Assembly: GCA_035235625.1 (NCBI GenBank)
Contig: CP141143.1
Span: forward strand, 40,719,178 to 40,783,177
Source: Saururus chinensis
Lineage: Eukaryota > Streptophyta > Magnoliopsida > Piperales > Saururaceae
Direction: 5' to 3'
Length of the DNA: 64,000 nucleotides
Under the pieces are notes generated by a model that saw only the letters and a program-made list of their open reading frames with translations, made no database searches and had not been told where the DNA came from. The position numbers and the translations under genes are program-made. Below, piece after piece: positions 1 to 10,860 of this stretch (position 1 is its first letter; every line of letters starts with the position of its first letter).

Positions 1-299
1 AATACACATGCCCAGGGACCACTGTGCATAGAGCTCCTAGTTTACACTGAGTTTAAAAATCACTATGCACATTGTGTCATTACACATTGGTCACAAAAAT
101 AAGTACACGAAATAAAATCACTCGGAAATCCCTTCCGCTTCCACCCCTGTCCTTGCTAAAACACCTGCAGGATTTGGGGATGGGTGAGTATATTTATACT
201 GAGTAGGTTGTGTTAAAATCTAAAATGATACTAAGCACCGAAACCTTCAAAAACACACTCCTTACACTCTTGCTAAAATCTTTTGTCCTCTGTAAATTG

Positions 300-470
300 C
301 CCAAAATTTAACTTTGTTTGGAAGCAAATCAAATCCACAAGCTTAATTCCAAAACACGTCAAATCCACAAGCTCACTTCTGAGTCAAACCCGCACATTTA
401 ATCCCCAAATCATATTAAATCCACAAGATAAATTCCACATTAGATCCACAAGCTCAAATCTAGAATTAAA
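300..470. repeat. Degenerate short direct repeats (AATCCACAAGCTCA type)
   Basis: The phrase AATCCACAAG recurs several times at irregular spacing (near 334, 364, 418 and 447), with CAAATC/AAATC phrases between. It resembles a decayed relative of the 50-bp array that starts at 741. No coding signal is visible. Confidence 0.4.
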
Positions 471-977
471 TTAGATCCTTGATCTCAAAACCAAGTCACA
501 ACGCATCCACAGTATCAAATCTAGATCAAAGCATTTCATAAAATCAAATCCTAAACACATCACAAGCCGCAATACACTACGGCCTACCCTCAACGCTAAT
601 GGGGCAAATAAGGGTCGCTTAGGGAAGGAGTTTCCCCATGATACTCCACCCTGTGCGCATTTCACTTGACAATTATTTTTCTTGGTGAGCATCCAGATCA
701 ATGCACTCAACCAAACACTCAGGGGTACGGACAAAGATCAATTCAAATCACATCATTGTACAAAACCAAAACACAAAGTGGCATGTACAAAATCAAATCA
801 CATTACTATACGAAACCAATACACTAAGCGGGTCGTACAAAATCAAATCACATCAATGTATGAAATCAAAACACTAAGTGGCTCGTAAGAAATCAAATCA
901 CATCATTGTATGAAACCAAAACACTAAGTGGTTCATACGAAATCAAATCACATCACTGTACAAAATCAATATACTAA

Positions 978-1784
978 GGGTCTGTTTGGATTGGTAGAAA
1001 CTGGGAGAAAGAGAAAGTGAATCCAGGTGAAAGAGAAACTAAGACATTCCTAAAAAACATTCACTGTCTGGTTACACAAATGATGTTAGAGAAAATTGAT
1101 GGTGACAGTGGTGGTGGTAGTCGCGGTCATGGTAATAGTGACGGTGGTGGTGGTTGTGGCAGCGGTGGCAGTGGTGGTGGTGGTGGCTGTGGTGGTGGTG
1201 GCAGCGATGGTGGTGGCGATGGAGGTGGTTGTGGCGGTCATGGTGGCGGCGGCATTGGTGGTGGTGGCGGTGGCGGTGGAGGCAATGGTAGTGGTGGCTA
1301 TGGTGGCAGTGGGGGTGGTAGCAGTGGTGGTGGCAGTGGTGGTGGTAGTGAGGGTAGTGTCAATGGTGGTAGCAGTTGTGGTAGTGGTGATGGCAGCAGT
1401 GGTGGTGATGGTGGCAGCAAGGGTGGCGGTGGTGAAGGTGGTGGCAGTGGCGGTGATGGTAGCAGTGGCGACTGTGGTGGTGGTAGTAGTAGCAGTGGTG
1501 GTGATGACTGTGGTGACAGCAATGGTGGTGGTGGTAGCAGCAGTGGTGAAGGCAATGACAGTGATGGTGGTGGTAGTAGCATCAAGATATAAGTCTTTAG
1601 TAGGATGATTTTCTCCCAAAATCCATGGGTTGATGGGTGAAAAATTTTTGGGCCAAATTTTCATCTGTTTTCTCTCAGTTTTTACTCTAGTTTCTCTTTC
1701 CCCGTTTCACCAAATAGTGGAAACGGGGGGATTTTAAGAAGATTCCTTTCCTTTCCCCCACTTTCCACCAATCCAAACAGACCC
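978..1784. mobile_element. PIF/Harbinger (Tourist-like) non-autonomous element
   Basis: The ends are near-perfect inverted repeats. The left end reads GGGTCTGTTTGGATTGGTAG; the right end, reverse-complemented, reads GGGTCTGTTTGGATTGGTGG. They stay similar for about 40 bp through a GGGAGAAAG/GGGGGAAAG stretch. A three-base TAA duplication flanks the element (975-977 and 1785-1787). TAA duplications with GGGTCTGTTTGG termini are typical of Tourist-like PIF/Harbinger elements in plants. There is no transposase, so it would need one in trans. The middle is dominated by a GGN microsatellite. The empty site is confirmed by the neighbouring 50-bp repeats. Confidence 0.85.
1099..1580 (+). repeat. GGN trinucleotide tract (glycine-codon-like)
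   Basis: About 480 bp of imperfect GGT/GGC/AGT triplets sit in the middle of the Tourist-like element. Because of the triplet period all three plus frames and two minus frames stay open, which yields spurious Gly/Ser-, Val/Met/Ala-, Thr/Ala- and Pro/Leu-rich translations. No start context, splice sites or non-repetitive domain supports a gene. The tract is G-rich on the plus strand and could adopt G-quadruplex-like folds. Confidence 0.8.
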
Positions 1785-2320
1785 TAAGTGGCCTATACGT
1801 AATCAAATCCACAACACTGCAAATAACCAAAGCTCTAAGAGGCTCTTACGAAATCAAATAAGATCATTGCACATAAGCAAAGAACTAAGACGCTCGTACA
1901 TAATCAAATCGCAAAGTAAACGTAACCCAATCACTACAAATCACATGTCAAAAAGATTCACTACATAATATATTTATCAAAATAAGCCTCATAAACATTG
2001 CCATGTCAAAACACTCATAAGAACTACACTGACTATGCATTTAGAGTTTAAAACCCTTTACCACACTTTCTGTGCGAGAAAGAAAATGATGCGCCAAACA
2101 CCCTGAACTTGGATGTCATATTTTTTGCCTATAGAGGTCTCAAATCAGAAAAATAACCCTGGCACGATGTCCGACATTCTCAATTTAGGTTCGAGCACCT
2201 CAAAAATGACTTGAATCAGACATTAAATGATTGAGAAATGAAGAAATGAAGTTTGAAGAACGTAGGAGAAATTGTAGAAACGTGGGAGAGAAAGCACTTG
2301 AAAATTGGACGCTCTGGATG

Positions 2321-2330
2321 ATATTTATAG
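2321..2330 (-). promoter_or_regulatory. TATA-box-like element of the LTR
   Basis: The minus strand reads CTATAAATAT, about 525 bp inside the TGTAATGACCC terminus. Its position suits a U3 promoter of an LTR retrotransposon. This is sequence resemblance only. Confidence 0.4.
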
Positions 2331-2381
2331 AAAAAGTGGATAAATGTTAAGTTGACACATGGCAAATAGAATTGACACATG

Positions 2382-2483
2382 TCAATCCTATCCGATACAT
2401 CATCAATCTTATCTGCTACGTCATTGATCCTATCCGCTTTGTCGTCAGTCTTATCTATTGTGTTGCTGATCCTTTCCGATTGA
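2382..2483. repeat. About 21-bp tandem repeat, five units
   Basis: Units such as TCAATCCTATCCGATACATCA and TCAATCTTATCTGCTACGTCA follow one another with the last units diverged (TCAGTCTTATC, TGATCCTTTCC). On the minus strand the array lies upstream of the TATA-like box, within the putative U3. It could be an enhancer-like reiteration, but no factor site is recognised. Confidence 0.6.
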
Positions 2484-2854
2484 TATTATTTTATTTAAAA
2501 AAATATCTCAGCCTCAAAATGCAATAACTTCTAACCTCAATGTTGGAATCACACGTTCTTATTACCGATGTACTCGTGTCGATGAGCCCCTTCAAAATAA
2601 GACCTCACATGGGTAGGTTATCACGTACTTTTTATGTGGGTCCTGCCCATGTGGCACGTTTCTGAAGTCATACCTTTCAACCCTGGTGTCTGATTCAAGC
2701 AAATCAAGGCCCGCTACACTCGTTTTATAGTTCTCTAACACATCATTATTAATACTCATAAAGTAAAATATTTAACTAAACATAACTCAATAAAAACTAG
2801 AATATAAGCATTATTAAAATCATAAAATCACATCCAAAAATCTGGGTCATTACA

Positions 2855-4972
2855 CTTTCTCTATTTGATTCATTATTATGAACGTAATAAATGATTGGGA
2901 GGTCTCTTTAAACTTTAAATAATAAAATAATTTGTGAACATTCTTTACGAACTTCGATTTTAATTGATTAAAAGAGTATAATTTGACCAAATGTGGTTCG
3001 ATTGGTTTGCGTTTAGTGCGCTTGATTAATTAATATGAACTTAGCAAATGAGTACGTATTTATTTAAAACAATTAAATACACATTCATGACGAGTTTTGA
3101 TTCTTTGTTTTAAATCTAGTTAAATGAATAAATTTATATAAGTTAAGGAAGAAAGGTCAAATTGTGGTATCACTCTGTTCATTTGATTCATTAGTACGAA
3201 CTTAAGAATTATACGGGATGCCGCTTTAAACTTTAAACGATATAGCAATTTATGTACATTCTTAACAAACATTAGTTCTAATAGATATATAAATTATAAC
3301 TTGACCAAAATTGTCTAATTTGTTTGTCGTTTTGTGGATTTGATTTATTTTTACAAACTTAGCAAATGAAGATTTATTTAAAGCAATTAAATACACTTTC
3401 ATGGCAACCTTTGGTGCTATTGAAATCATATAAGTTACGGAAGAACGGTCAAATTGTGATATCACTTTAGTCCATTTGATTCTTTATTACGAATATAAAT
3501 AATAAATAGGAGGTCTCTTTAAACAATAAATAATTGTCTGTACACATTCTTAATAAACTTCAGTTTTAATTAATGAAAAGTATACAACTTGACAAAAATT
3601 GGTCCAATTAATTCCTAGTTAGTGTATTTGATTCATTCTTACGCACATAGCAAATGAATATGTATTTATTTAAAAAAATTAAATACAAATTCATGATGAG
3701 CTTTAGTGCTTTGCTCTAATTCTAGTTAAATGAATGAAATCACATTAATTAAGGAAGAACGGTCATATTGTGGTATCACTTTGTTTATTTGATTTGTTAT
3801 TATGAACATAATAAATGAATGTGAGGCATCATTAAACTTTAAATCATATAATGATTTGTGAACATTCTTAACGAACTTTGATTCTAATCGATTAAACGGG
3901 TATAACTTGACCAAATGTTGTTTGATTGGTTCGCATTTAGTGCATTTGATTCATTACTATGAACTTAGCAAGTGAGTACATATTTATTTAAAATAATTAA
4001 ATACACATTCGTGACGAGATTTGATGTTTTCTCCTAAATCTAGTGAAGCGATTAAAATCATATAAGTTAAGGAAGAATGGAAAAATTGTGGTATCACTAT
4101 ATCTATTTGATTCATTAATATGAGCTTAACAAATGAATAGGAGATCGCTTTAAACTTTAAATGATATCATGGTTTGTGCAAATTCTTAAAAACTTTTTTT
4201 TTAAACGATTGATAGGATATAGCTTGAAAAAAGTTGTCCTATTTGCTTGTCGTTTAGTGCGTTTGATTCATTCTTACGAACATAGAAAAAGTATATTTTT
4301 TTTAAATAATGAAATACACTTTCAAGATCAACTTTGGTATTTTGTTCTAAATCTAGTTAAGCGATTGAAATCATGTACGTTAAGGAAGAATGGTCAAATT
4401 GTGGTATCACTTTATTTATTTAATTCATTATTACGAATGTAACAAATGTTTGGGAGGTCTCCTTAAACTTTAAATAATATAATTTTTTACGCACATTCTT
4501 AACGAACTTCAATTTTAATCGATTGAAAGGACATAACTTCACCAAAAGCCGTCCAATTGGTTTATCGTTCAGTGCATTTCATTCATTCTTATGAGCATAA
4601 CAAATGAGTACGTATTTATTTAAAATAATGAAATATATATTCTCGACGAGCTTTGGAGATTTGTCCTAAAACTAGTTAAGCAAACGAAATTACAGAAGTT
4701 AATGAAGAACGGTCAAATTGTGGCATCGCTTTGTCTATTTCATTCGTTATTACGAACTTAACAAATGAATGGGAGGTCTATTTAAACTTTAAACGACAAA
4801 ACAGTTTGTACATATTGGTTCTTAAAAGGATATAACTTGACAAAAATTTGTCCAATTGGTTCTTTATTTTGTGCGTTTGATTCATTCTATTGAAATAACA
4901 AATGAGTACGTATTTATTTAAAATAATTTGATACAAATTCATGACGAGCTTCAGTGTTTTGTTCTAAATCTA
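2855..4972 (+). repeat. 318-bp satellite array, block 1 (forward orientation)
   Basis: About six to seven diverged monomers of the window's main satellite. Diagnostic phrases recur in order: ATATAACTTGACCAAAA, ATTTGATTCATTCTTA, AAATGAGTACGTATTTATTT, CACATTCGTGACGAGCTT and TTTAATCGATTAAAAGG. The orientation called forward reads CCATTTGATTCGTTATTACG on the plus strand. The block is cut on the left by the LTR-like sequence and on the right by the CACTA-type element, whose three-base duplication CTA marks the join. There are no genes; short open frames here are by-products of the repeat. Confidence 0.95.
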
Positions 4973-4986
4973 CAATACAACAAAAT

Positions 4987-5480
4987 GTAGTATTAGCGAC
5001 GCATTTATTAGCGATGCAAAGCTAAGTGTCGTTAAAAATAACTATTTGCGATGAATAAACACGTGCCACAAGAAAATGAACTATTAGCGATGCATTTTCA
5101 TATGCATCGCTAATAGTCATATATTAGTGACGCTTACTTTAAAGCGTTGCTAACACTAATCATATTAGTGACACTTTATTATAAGTGTCACTAATAGTTC
5201 TTCTATTTGCGATGCTTTACACAACCGTCACTAAAAGATATATATTTTAAATAAAAAAACAAAACTATTAGCGATGCTTTTTTTAAGTGTCGCTAATGGC
5301 TTTCGCAATAGCGACGCTTATTTAAAAGCATCGGTAATAGTGCTACTATTAGCAACGCTTACAAAATCGTCACTAATTGTAATGAATTCAAAATAAAAAA
5401 AATTTGAATTATTAGTGATGCTTGTAAATAAGCATCACAAATACAATTTTAACAACCATCGCTAATAGCATTATTAATTA
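4987..5480. repeat. Left subterminal TAGCGACG repeat cluster of the CACTA element
   Basis: Many copies of TATTAGCGACGCTT and its inverse AAGCATCGCTAATA alternate at roughly 30-60-bp spacing, giving a series of short hairpins. Similar smaller clusters occur at about 5985-6110, 6900-7020 and 7225-7325, between the GA tracts. Confidence 0.8.
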
Positions 5481-5679
5481 ATTTTATTTAATAAAAAATA
5501 TTAATAAACTTCCTAAATATAATATAATTTATTTAATATTTACTATTTTTATATACAATAAATAAATATCAAATTTTTAATAAAAACTAGTGTTAATAAT
5601 AGATTAAGCTTTTATTATTTATATATATTATATTTTATTTTTTAAAATTTATTATTAATTTTAAAATATAATTTATAAT

Positions 5680-5925
5680 AAAAGAGAGAGTGAAGAGAGT
5701 GCATGTAGAGAGAGAGTCAGAGTGAGGAGAGAGGGATCGAAGAGAGAGAGAGGAGAGAGAAGGAGGAGAGGAGATAGAGAAGAGAGTGGAGAGAGGAGAG
5801 AGAGGAGAGAGAGGAGAGAGAGAAGAGGGAGGACAAAGGAGAGAGCGAGAGGGAGGAGAGAGGAGAGAGAGGGAGAAGAGAGAGGGAGAGGGAGAGAGGG
5901 TAGAGAGAGAAGAGAGAGAGGAAAA
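5680..5925. repeat. GA-rich purine tract 1 in the CACTA element
   Basis: About 245 bp of almost pure purine on the plus strand (GAGAGAGGAGAGA type). The open frames of Arg/Glu or Ser/Leu repeats across it are low-complexity artefacts. Confidence 0.85.
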
Positions 5926-6150
5926 CATTTTATTTTATTTATTTTATATATATTTTTTTAAAATTATTTAAAAAATAAAAATATATTAGCGACGTATATA
6001 AATATACGTCAATAATACCTTTGAGTATTAGCGACGTATATAAATATACATCATTAATACCCTTAGTATTAGCAACGTATATCCCTATGCATCGCTAATA
6101 CATTTTTGTTTATTTATTTTTAATTAAATTTGAAATAAAAAATATAAAAT

Positions 6151-6878
6151 AGAGAGGATATAGAGAGAGGGGGAGGTGGAGGAGAGAGGGATAGAAAGAG
6201 ATAGGAGAGAGGAGAGAGGGAGAGGGAGAGAGAGGAAGGAGAGAAAGAGAGAGGAGCGAGGGAGAGGGAGAGAGAGGGAGGAGAGAAAGAGAGAAAGAGA
6301 GAAGAGAGAGGGAGGAGAGAAAGAGAGAGGAGAGAGGGAGGAGAGAGGGAGAGAGAGAGAGGAGAGAGGGAGGAGAGAGGGAGAGAGAGAGAGGAGAGAG
6401 GGAGAGAGAAAGGAGAGAGGGAGAAGAGAGATGGAGGGCGAGGAGAGAGAGGAGAGAGGGAGAAGAGAGAGAGAGAGGAGAGGAGAGAGAGAGAAGAGGG
6501 TGGAGAGAGGCAGGAGAGGAGAGAGAGGAGAGGAGAGAGAGAAGAGGGTGGAGAGAGGCAGGAGAGAGAGAGAGAGAAGAGGGTGGAGAGAGGGAGGAGA
6601 GAGAGACGGAGGAGAGATAGAGAGGAGAGAGTGGAGAGAGAGAAAAGAGAGAGGAGAGAGTGGAGAGAGAGAAAAGAGAGAGGAGAGAGTGGAGAGAGAG
6701 AAAAGAGAGAGGAGAGAGTGGAGAGAGAGAAAAGAGAGAGGAGAGAGTGGAGAGAGAGAAAAGAGAGAGGAGAGAGTGAAGAGAGAGGAGAGAGAGGGAG
6801 AGGGAGAAGAGGATAGAGTGGGGAGAGTGGAGAGAGAGGAGAGGAGAGAGGGAGAGAGAGGGAGGAGAGGAGAGGGGG
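6151..6878. repeat. GA-rich purine tract 2 in the CACTA element
   Basis: About 730 bp of purine-only or nearly purine-only sequence. Near 6613-6780 a subrepeat of about 32 bp (GAGAGTGGAGAGAGAGAAAA type) is reiterated almost exactly, which indicates recent local expansion. Confidence 0.85.
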
Positions 6879-7054
6879 GTATTAATTTTTTTTGAAAAAT
6901 GATTATTAGCAATGTATACATGTATACATCGCTAATACTACTGTGTATTAGCAATGTATATATTTATACGTCGCTAATATACTATAGTTTTAGCGACTTA
7001 GAGATATACGTCAGTAATGGCTTTTTTAATTTTTTAAATAATTAAAATTAAAAT

Positions 7055-7155
7055 AGATAGTGAGAGTGAGGACGGGGAAGAGAGAGAGGGGAGGGAAGAG
7101 AGAGATAGGGGAGGGAAGAGAGAGAGGGGAGGGAAGATAGAGTGAGAGGGAGAGT
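7055..7155. repeat. GA/GGGA purine tract 3 in the CACTA element
   Basis: A short purine tract built from GGGAAGAGAGAGAGGGGA-like units of about 22-24 bp, bordered by AT-rich DNA and TAGCGACG repeats. Confidence 0.75.
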
Positions 7156-7350
7156 AATTTTATTTTAATTTTTTTATTAATTTTTTTTATTTTTAAAATA
7201 AAAAATAAAACTTAAAATAAATACTAAGAGCAACGTATATATGTATACATCGCTATTAGTATATGTAGTAGTGACATATAAAATTATATGTCGCTAATAC
7301 ATGACATATTAGCGACGTATATAAAGAATACAAAATCTTTGAAAATTGAA

Positions 7351-7800
7351 ATTAAAGGAGAGAGAGTTTGTAGGGAGAGAGGAGAGAGAGGGAGAGAGTG
7401 GAGAGGGAGAGAGAGAGAGGAGAGGAGAGGGAAAGGAGAGAGAGGGAGAGAGTGGAGAGGGAGAGAGAGAGGAGAGGAGAGGGAGGAGAGAGAGGCGAGG
7501 GATAAGAGGGAGTGAGGAAGAGGAGAGTGATAGAGAGAGGGGAGAGGAGAGGGAGAGAGAGTAAAGGAAAGAGAGAGCGAGAGAGGAGAGGGAGAAGAGA
7601 GAGAGAAGGGAGGGAAGAGAGAGGGGAGAGAGGGGAGGGAAGAGAGAGGAGAGAGGAGAGGGAGAAAGAGGAGAGGGAGAGAAGGGGGAAGGAAGAGGAG
7701 AGAGAGAAAGGAAAGAAAGAGGGAAGAGGGAAGAGAGAGATGAAAGGAAGAGAGAGAGAGAGGAGAGGGTAGAGAGTGAGAGAGGAGAGGGAGTGAGGGG
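7351..7800. repeat. GA-rich purine tract 4 in the CACTA element
   Basis: About 450 bp of GAGAGG/GGAGA purine sequence on the same strand as tracts 1-3. It is followed by the right subterminal repeat cluster. Confidence 0.85.
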
Positions 7801-7804
7801 GGAT

Positions 7805-8012
7805 TTTTTAGAGACGATTCATAAAAAGCGTCGCTAATAATCCTGTATTAGAGACGTAATGCGAAACATTGCTAATAGTATACAATTAGTGATGCTTATT
7901 CTTAAGCATCGCTAATGACTATTAACAACTCCTTTTTTATCAACTTATTTAGTGACACTTTTTAAGCGTCACTAATAACTTATTTAGCTTAAAAGTGTCG
8001 CTAATAGTGTTT
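7805..8012. repeat. Right subterminal TAGCGACG repeat cluster of the CACTA element
   Basis: Alternating TTAGAGACG/GCGTCGCTAATA, TTAGTGATGCTT and AAGTGTCGCTAATAG phrases mirror the left subterminal cluster and run up to the terminal inverted repeat. Confidence 0.8.
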
Positions 8013-8025
8013 TTTTGTTGTAGTA

Positions 8026-8933
8026 CTAGTTAAGCAAATAAATTTATATAATTTATGGAAAAACAGCCAAATTGTGGTATCACTTTGTCAATTTCATTCG
8101 TTATTACAAACATAATAAATGAATGAGCGGTTTCTTTTAAATTTTAAACAATATAATGATTAGTGCACATACTTAACAAACTTCTGTTTTAATTGATTAA
8201 AAGGATATAACATGATATAAATTGGTCTAATTGTTTGTCAATTGGTGCATTTGATTGATTTTATGAACTTAGAAATAAGTATGTATTTATTTAAAATAAT
8301 TAATAGTACATTCGTGACGAGCTTCAGTGTTTTGTTCAGTTAAGCAAATGAAATTACATAAGTTAACGAAGAACGGGCAGAATTGTGGTATCACTTTGTT
8401 CATTTGATTCGTTATTACCAATGTAGCAAATGATTGAGAGTTCTCTTTAATATTTAAACCATATAAGGATTTATGCACATTTTTAATGATCTTCAGTTTT
8501 AATTAATTAGAAAGATATAACTTGACCAAAATTCATCGGATTAGTTCATTGTTCAGTGCGTTTGATTCATTATTTCCAACTTTGGAAATAAATAGTTATT
8601 TATTTAAAGTAATTACATATTCTTGAGGTACTTTGGTGTTTGTTGCTAAATCTAGTTAAGCAAATAAAATCAAATCAGTTTTGGTAGAATTATCAAATTG
8701 TTGTATCAATTTATCCATTTGATTCATTATTACGAATGCAACTAATAAATGGGATGTCTCTCTTTAAACCTTCAATGATATAACAATTTGTGTACTTCTT
8801 GTTATACTTCGGTTTTAATTGATTAAAAGGATATAATTATACTAAAAGTGATTTGATTAGTTTGGCATTTAGTGCATTTGATTGATTCTTATGAACTTAG
8901 TAAATGAGTGCATATTTATTTAAAATAATTAAA
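8026..8933 (+). repeat. 318-bp satellite array, block 2 (forward orientation)
   Basis: About three diverged monomers continue in the same orientation and phase as block 1. Removing the CACTA element leaves an uninterrupted AAATCTAGTTAAGC. The block ends abruptly at TAAAATAATTAAA where the chromovirus composite begins. Confidence 0.95.
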
Positions 8934-9570
8934 CCCAAAGCTCCTAGCCCTTTCTCCTATGCTTATAGGACTTGAATTCAATCCAAAGATTGTTGCTTTG
9001 TGTGCTCTAAAGCTACTGGTTATGGAGGTCTTTGCTGGGAGAAGGAAGAGGAGGGAAGTGATGGGAGAAGAGGGAGGCCGAACCAAGCAAAAAGAACATG
9101 GTTTGCCCTTCCTCTTTCTTTTATAAAAACTCCCCCTTTCTTTCTAGGATTTTGGGCCAATGAGAGGGCTGAACTAAAGTAGATAGACTCCTCCATAAGT
9201 ATCCTAAATCCCCCCCTCCTATAAAATAGAAGCCCCTCCTAGAGCCACTAACAACCTCCTCCTAGTTTGTAGGGGCTGCCCCTACAATCTAGGGGCAGCT
9301 CCCTCATCCTCCTTTTGAGTATCCTTTCCCCCTAGGACTCTCTTAAATACTTAAAAACCTAATTCTAGTGGGCCGGACCCCCTTATAATAGTATGGGACC
9401 CATGAACCCCTGAACCCTAAGTGGCCTACCCCCTTCCACACAAGGGTTGGACCAAAAACCTAACCGGTTAGTACACAAACAATTGTAGAGTTTGAATGCA
9501 AATCGGGCAACTAATCAAACATACACACAAGTAAGGGAAAAAAACTTTACCTAGAATTTGGGGTGTTACA
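8934..9570 (-). mobile_element. Partial 3' LTR of a Tekay-like chromovirus
   Basis: On the minus strand the LTR starts at 9570 with TGTAACACCCCAAATTC. It is directly preceded by a polypurine tract, AAGGGGGGAAGGA (about 9571-9583). It runs 637 bp to the satellite junction, where it is cut. The order polypurine tract then LTR fixes this as the 3' LTR of a minus-strand element. Fossil; the far end and any target duplication are missing. Confidence 0.75.
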
Positions 9571-10282
9571 TCCTTCCCCCCTTATTAGGCATTTTGTCCT
9601 CGAAATGGAGTGAACTAATCAGCAAAAAGCTCTGGGTATGCTTGCCTCATCTCCGACTTAGCTTCCCAAGTCATTTCTTCATAAAATTGCCTTTATCACA
9701 AAACCTTCACTAGATGAATGATTTTGTTTCTCAGCCGTGTTCTTTCATGTCTGGTTTCCTCATTGGCTTCTCCTAAAAAGTGGGATCAGCCTCTAGTTCC
9801 AACATGGTGCAATCCAACACATGGGAGGGATCAAGAGCATATTTCCTCAGCATGGAAACATGGAAAACATTATGCACATCTGCAAGTTGAGGAGGTAATG
9901 CCAAATGATATGCAACAAGTCCAATCCTCTCAAGTTTTTCAAAAGGACCAACATAATGAGGGCTTAGTTTACCTTTCTTACCAAACCTCATAATCCCTTT
10001 AGTTGGAGAAACCTTCAAAAACACATGATCCCCCACCAAGAACTCCAGCCCCTGCCGTCTTCTATATGCATAGCATTTTTGTTGACAATAAGCAGTGAGA
10101 AGTTTTTGTTTAAAGTGTTTTACTTTCTCTCCACATTGCTGCACCAAATCAGATTTTAGAACCCTCTGTTCACCAACATCATCAAAGCATGTTGGTGATC
10201 TGCAAGGTTGACCATAGAGTGCTTCATACGGTGGTGTTGTGAATGTTCTAGGAGCTACTATTGGTGGCCACGTGAGGGCCAT
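9571..10282 (-). pseudogene. Fossil pol 3' end (integrase C-terminus and chromodomain) of a Tekay-like Ty3/gypsy element
   Basis: Minus-strand translation gives the tail of a gypsy polyprotein. It includes PPYEALYGQPCRSP (integrase core end), GDHVFLKVSP and LSPHYVGPFE (the GPY/F region), and VHNVFHVSMLRKY. Closer to the LTR lies chromodomain-like coding sequence. These motifs are standard in plant chromoviruses of the Tekay/Del clade. It lies immediately upstream of its own polypurine tract and 3' LTR and stops at 10282, where unrelated sequence begins. Fossil: truncated and broken, with a few interruptions. Confidence 0.8.
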
Positions 10283-10860
10283 GTGCTACGGTAATTAGGT
10301 AATTATGTAATAAGGGCATTTAGGTAAATAGGTTAATTAGGGTATTAGTGCTTTCTTTTAATTATGTTAATGGGCCTTGGGTGTTTGTTAGTAAGGCCAT
10401 TAGGATTATCTATTTACGTGTAAGGGCTATGCCCTGATTTAATTAATGAATGAATCAATTAGTGTCTAATCCTCTCCTCTTCTCCCCTTTCCAGTGGCCA
10501 AACCGCTCCTCCCCCCTTTCCCGGCTTTCTTGCGCCGCTCCCTCCCCCTATGTCGACTGCCACACCATTGTAGACAACCATTCACAACACTTGTATTGGC
10601 CCAAAGTTCAATGGGATAATGGGTGAAGATACTCGTGAAGGTTGCAGCTATGCTTGAAAAAATACGCACGGAGGTTGGAAATGGGTTTGAGAATTTAAAG
10701 ATGCTTCTTAATGTCCCTAGCGGCATCCAAGCCAGCCAAGGTGCTGGCCCGGGCAGACCCAATGCCTCCACCACCATCAGATCTTCCATCGAACTCTCCT
10801 ATTGTGCCCGATGTAGGCACAATTGGTACACCAGAGTTCTATGCAAAGAAAGGGAAAGAA
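10283..10860 (+). mobile_element. Possible LTR/leader fragment of a further LTR retroelement
   Basis: This stretch separates the Tekay-like piece from the Reina-like piece. It has an AT-rich part with ATTTAATTAATGAATGAATC, like the R/U5 part of some plant LTRs, then a C/T-rich leader. A short gag-like frame follows (10623 onward: VAAMLEKIRTEVGNGFENLK). No complete LTR boundaries or primer-binding site could be read. The assignment is an inference from context. Confidence 0.35.

Larger units (their letters stand above)
741..1925. repeat. 50-bp tandem array, interrupted by a DNA transposon
   Basis: The phrase AATCAAATCACATCATTGTA (or a close variant) recurs at 741, 791, 841, 891 and 941, exactly every 50 bp. 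It resumes at about 1801, 1852 and 1902 after an 807-bp insertion. Each unit also contains ACACTAAGTGGCTCGTAC. The units next to the insertion show the uninterrupted form ACTAAGTGG, so the pre-insertion site can be read from the array itself. The array sits inside the LTR-like block, where long plant LTRs often carry such minisatellites. Confidence 0.85.
1..2854 (-). mobile_element. LTR-like terminal part of an LTR retrotransposon, truncated by window edge
   Basis: Read on the minus strand, the block begins at 2854 with TGTAATGACCCAGATTTTTG. This is a plant gypsy-type LTR start, and it abuts 318-bp satellite directly. About 525 bp further in lies a TATA-like box (2321-2330), as expected of a U3/R boundary. 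The rest is non-coding and holds two tandem arrays and an inserted DNA element. The other end is outside the window, so I cannot see a target duplication or tell whether this is a solo LTR or part of a longer element. It is a fossil with no coding part visible here. LTR identity is inferred from the terminus, the TATA position and the flanking satellite. Confidence 0.5.
4973..8025. mobile_element. CACTA (En/Spm)-type non-autonomous element
   Basis: The termini are CAATACAACAAAA (4973-4985) and, reverse-complemented, TACTACAACAAAA (8013-8025). Each is one base from the plant CACTA terminus CACTACAACAAAA. The three-base duplication CTA flanks it (4970-4972 and 8026-8028), and joining the flanks restores the satellite phrase AAATCTAGTTAAG. 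Both subterminal regions hold many TATTAGCGACGC repeats in both orientations, the arrangement that TNPA-like proteins bind in CACTA elements. The 3-kb interior has no transposase, only GA tracts and further TAGCGACG repeats. Family assignment rests on termini, duplication size and subterminal repeats. Confidence 0.85.

Noticed and set aside
1017-1664. Overlapping long open frames giving Gly/Ser-rich, Val/Ala-rich and Thr-rich proteins of 170-192 codons
   Set aside because: All follow from one GGN triplet repeat inside a transposon. Every frame is open because of the repeat period, and no domain, intron or start context supports a gene.
5635-7772. Open frames up to 276 codons of Arg/Glu or Ser/Leu repeats
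   Set aside because: Pure GA/CT low-complexity translation inside a CACTA-type element.
9000-9182. A 60-codon frame in the region before the pol fragment
   Set aside because: Falls inside the partial Tekay-like LTR and on the opposite strand to the element; no recognisable protein.
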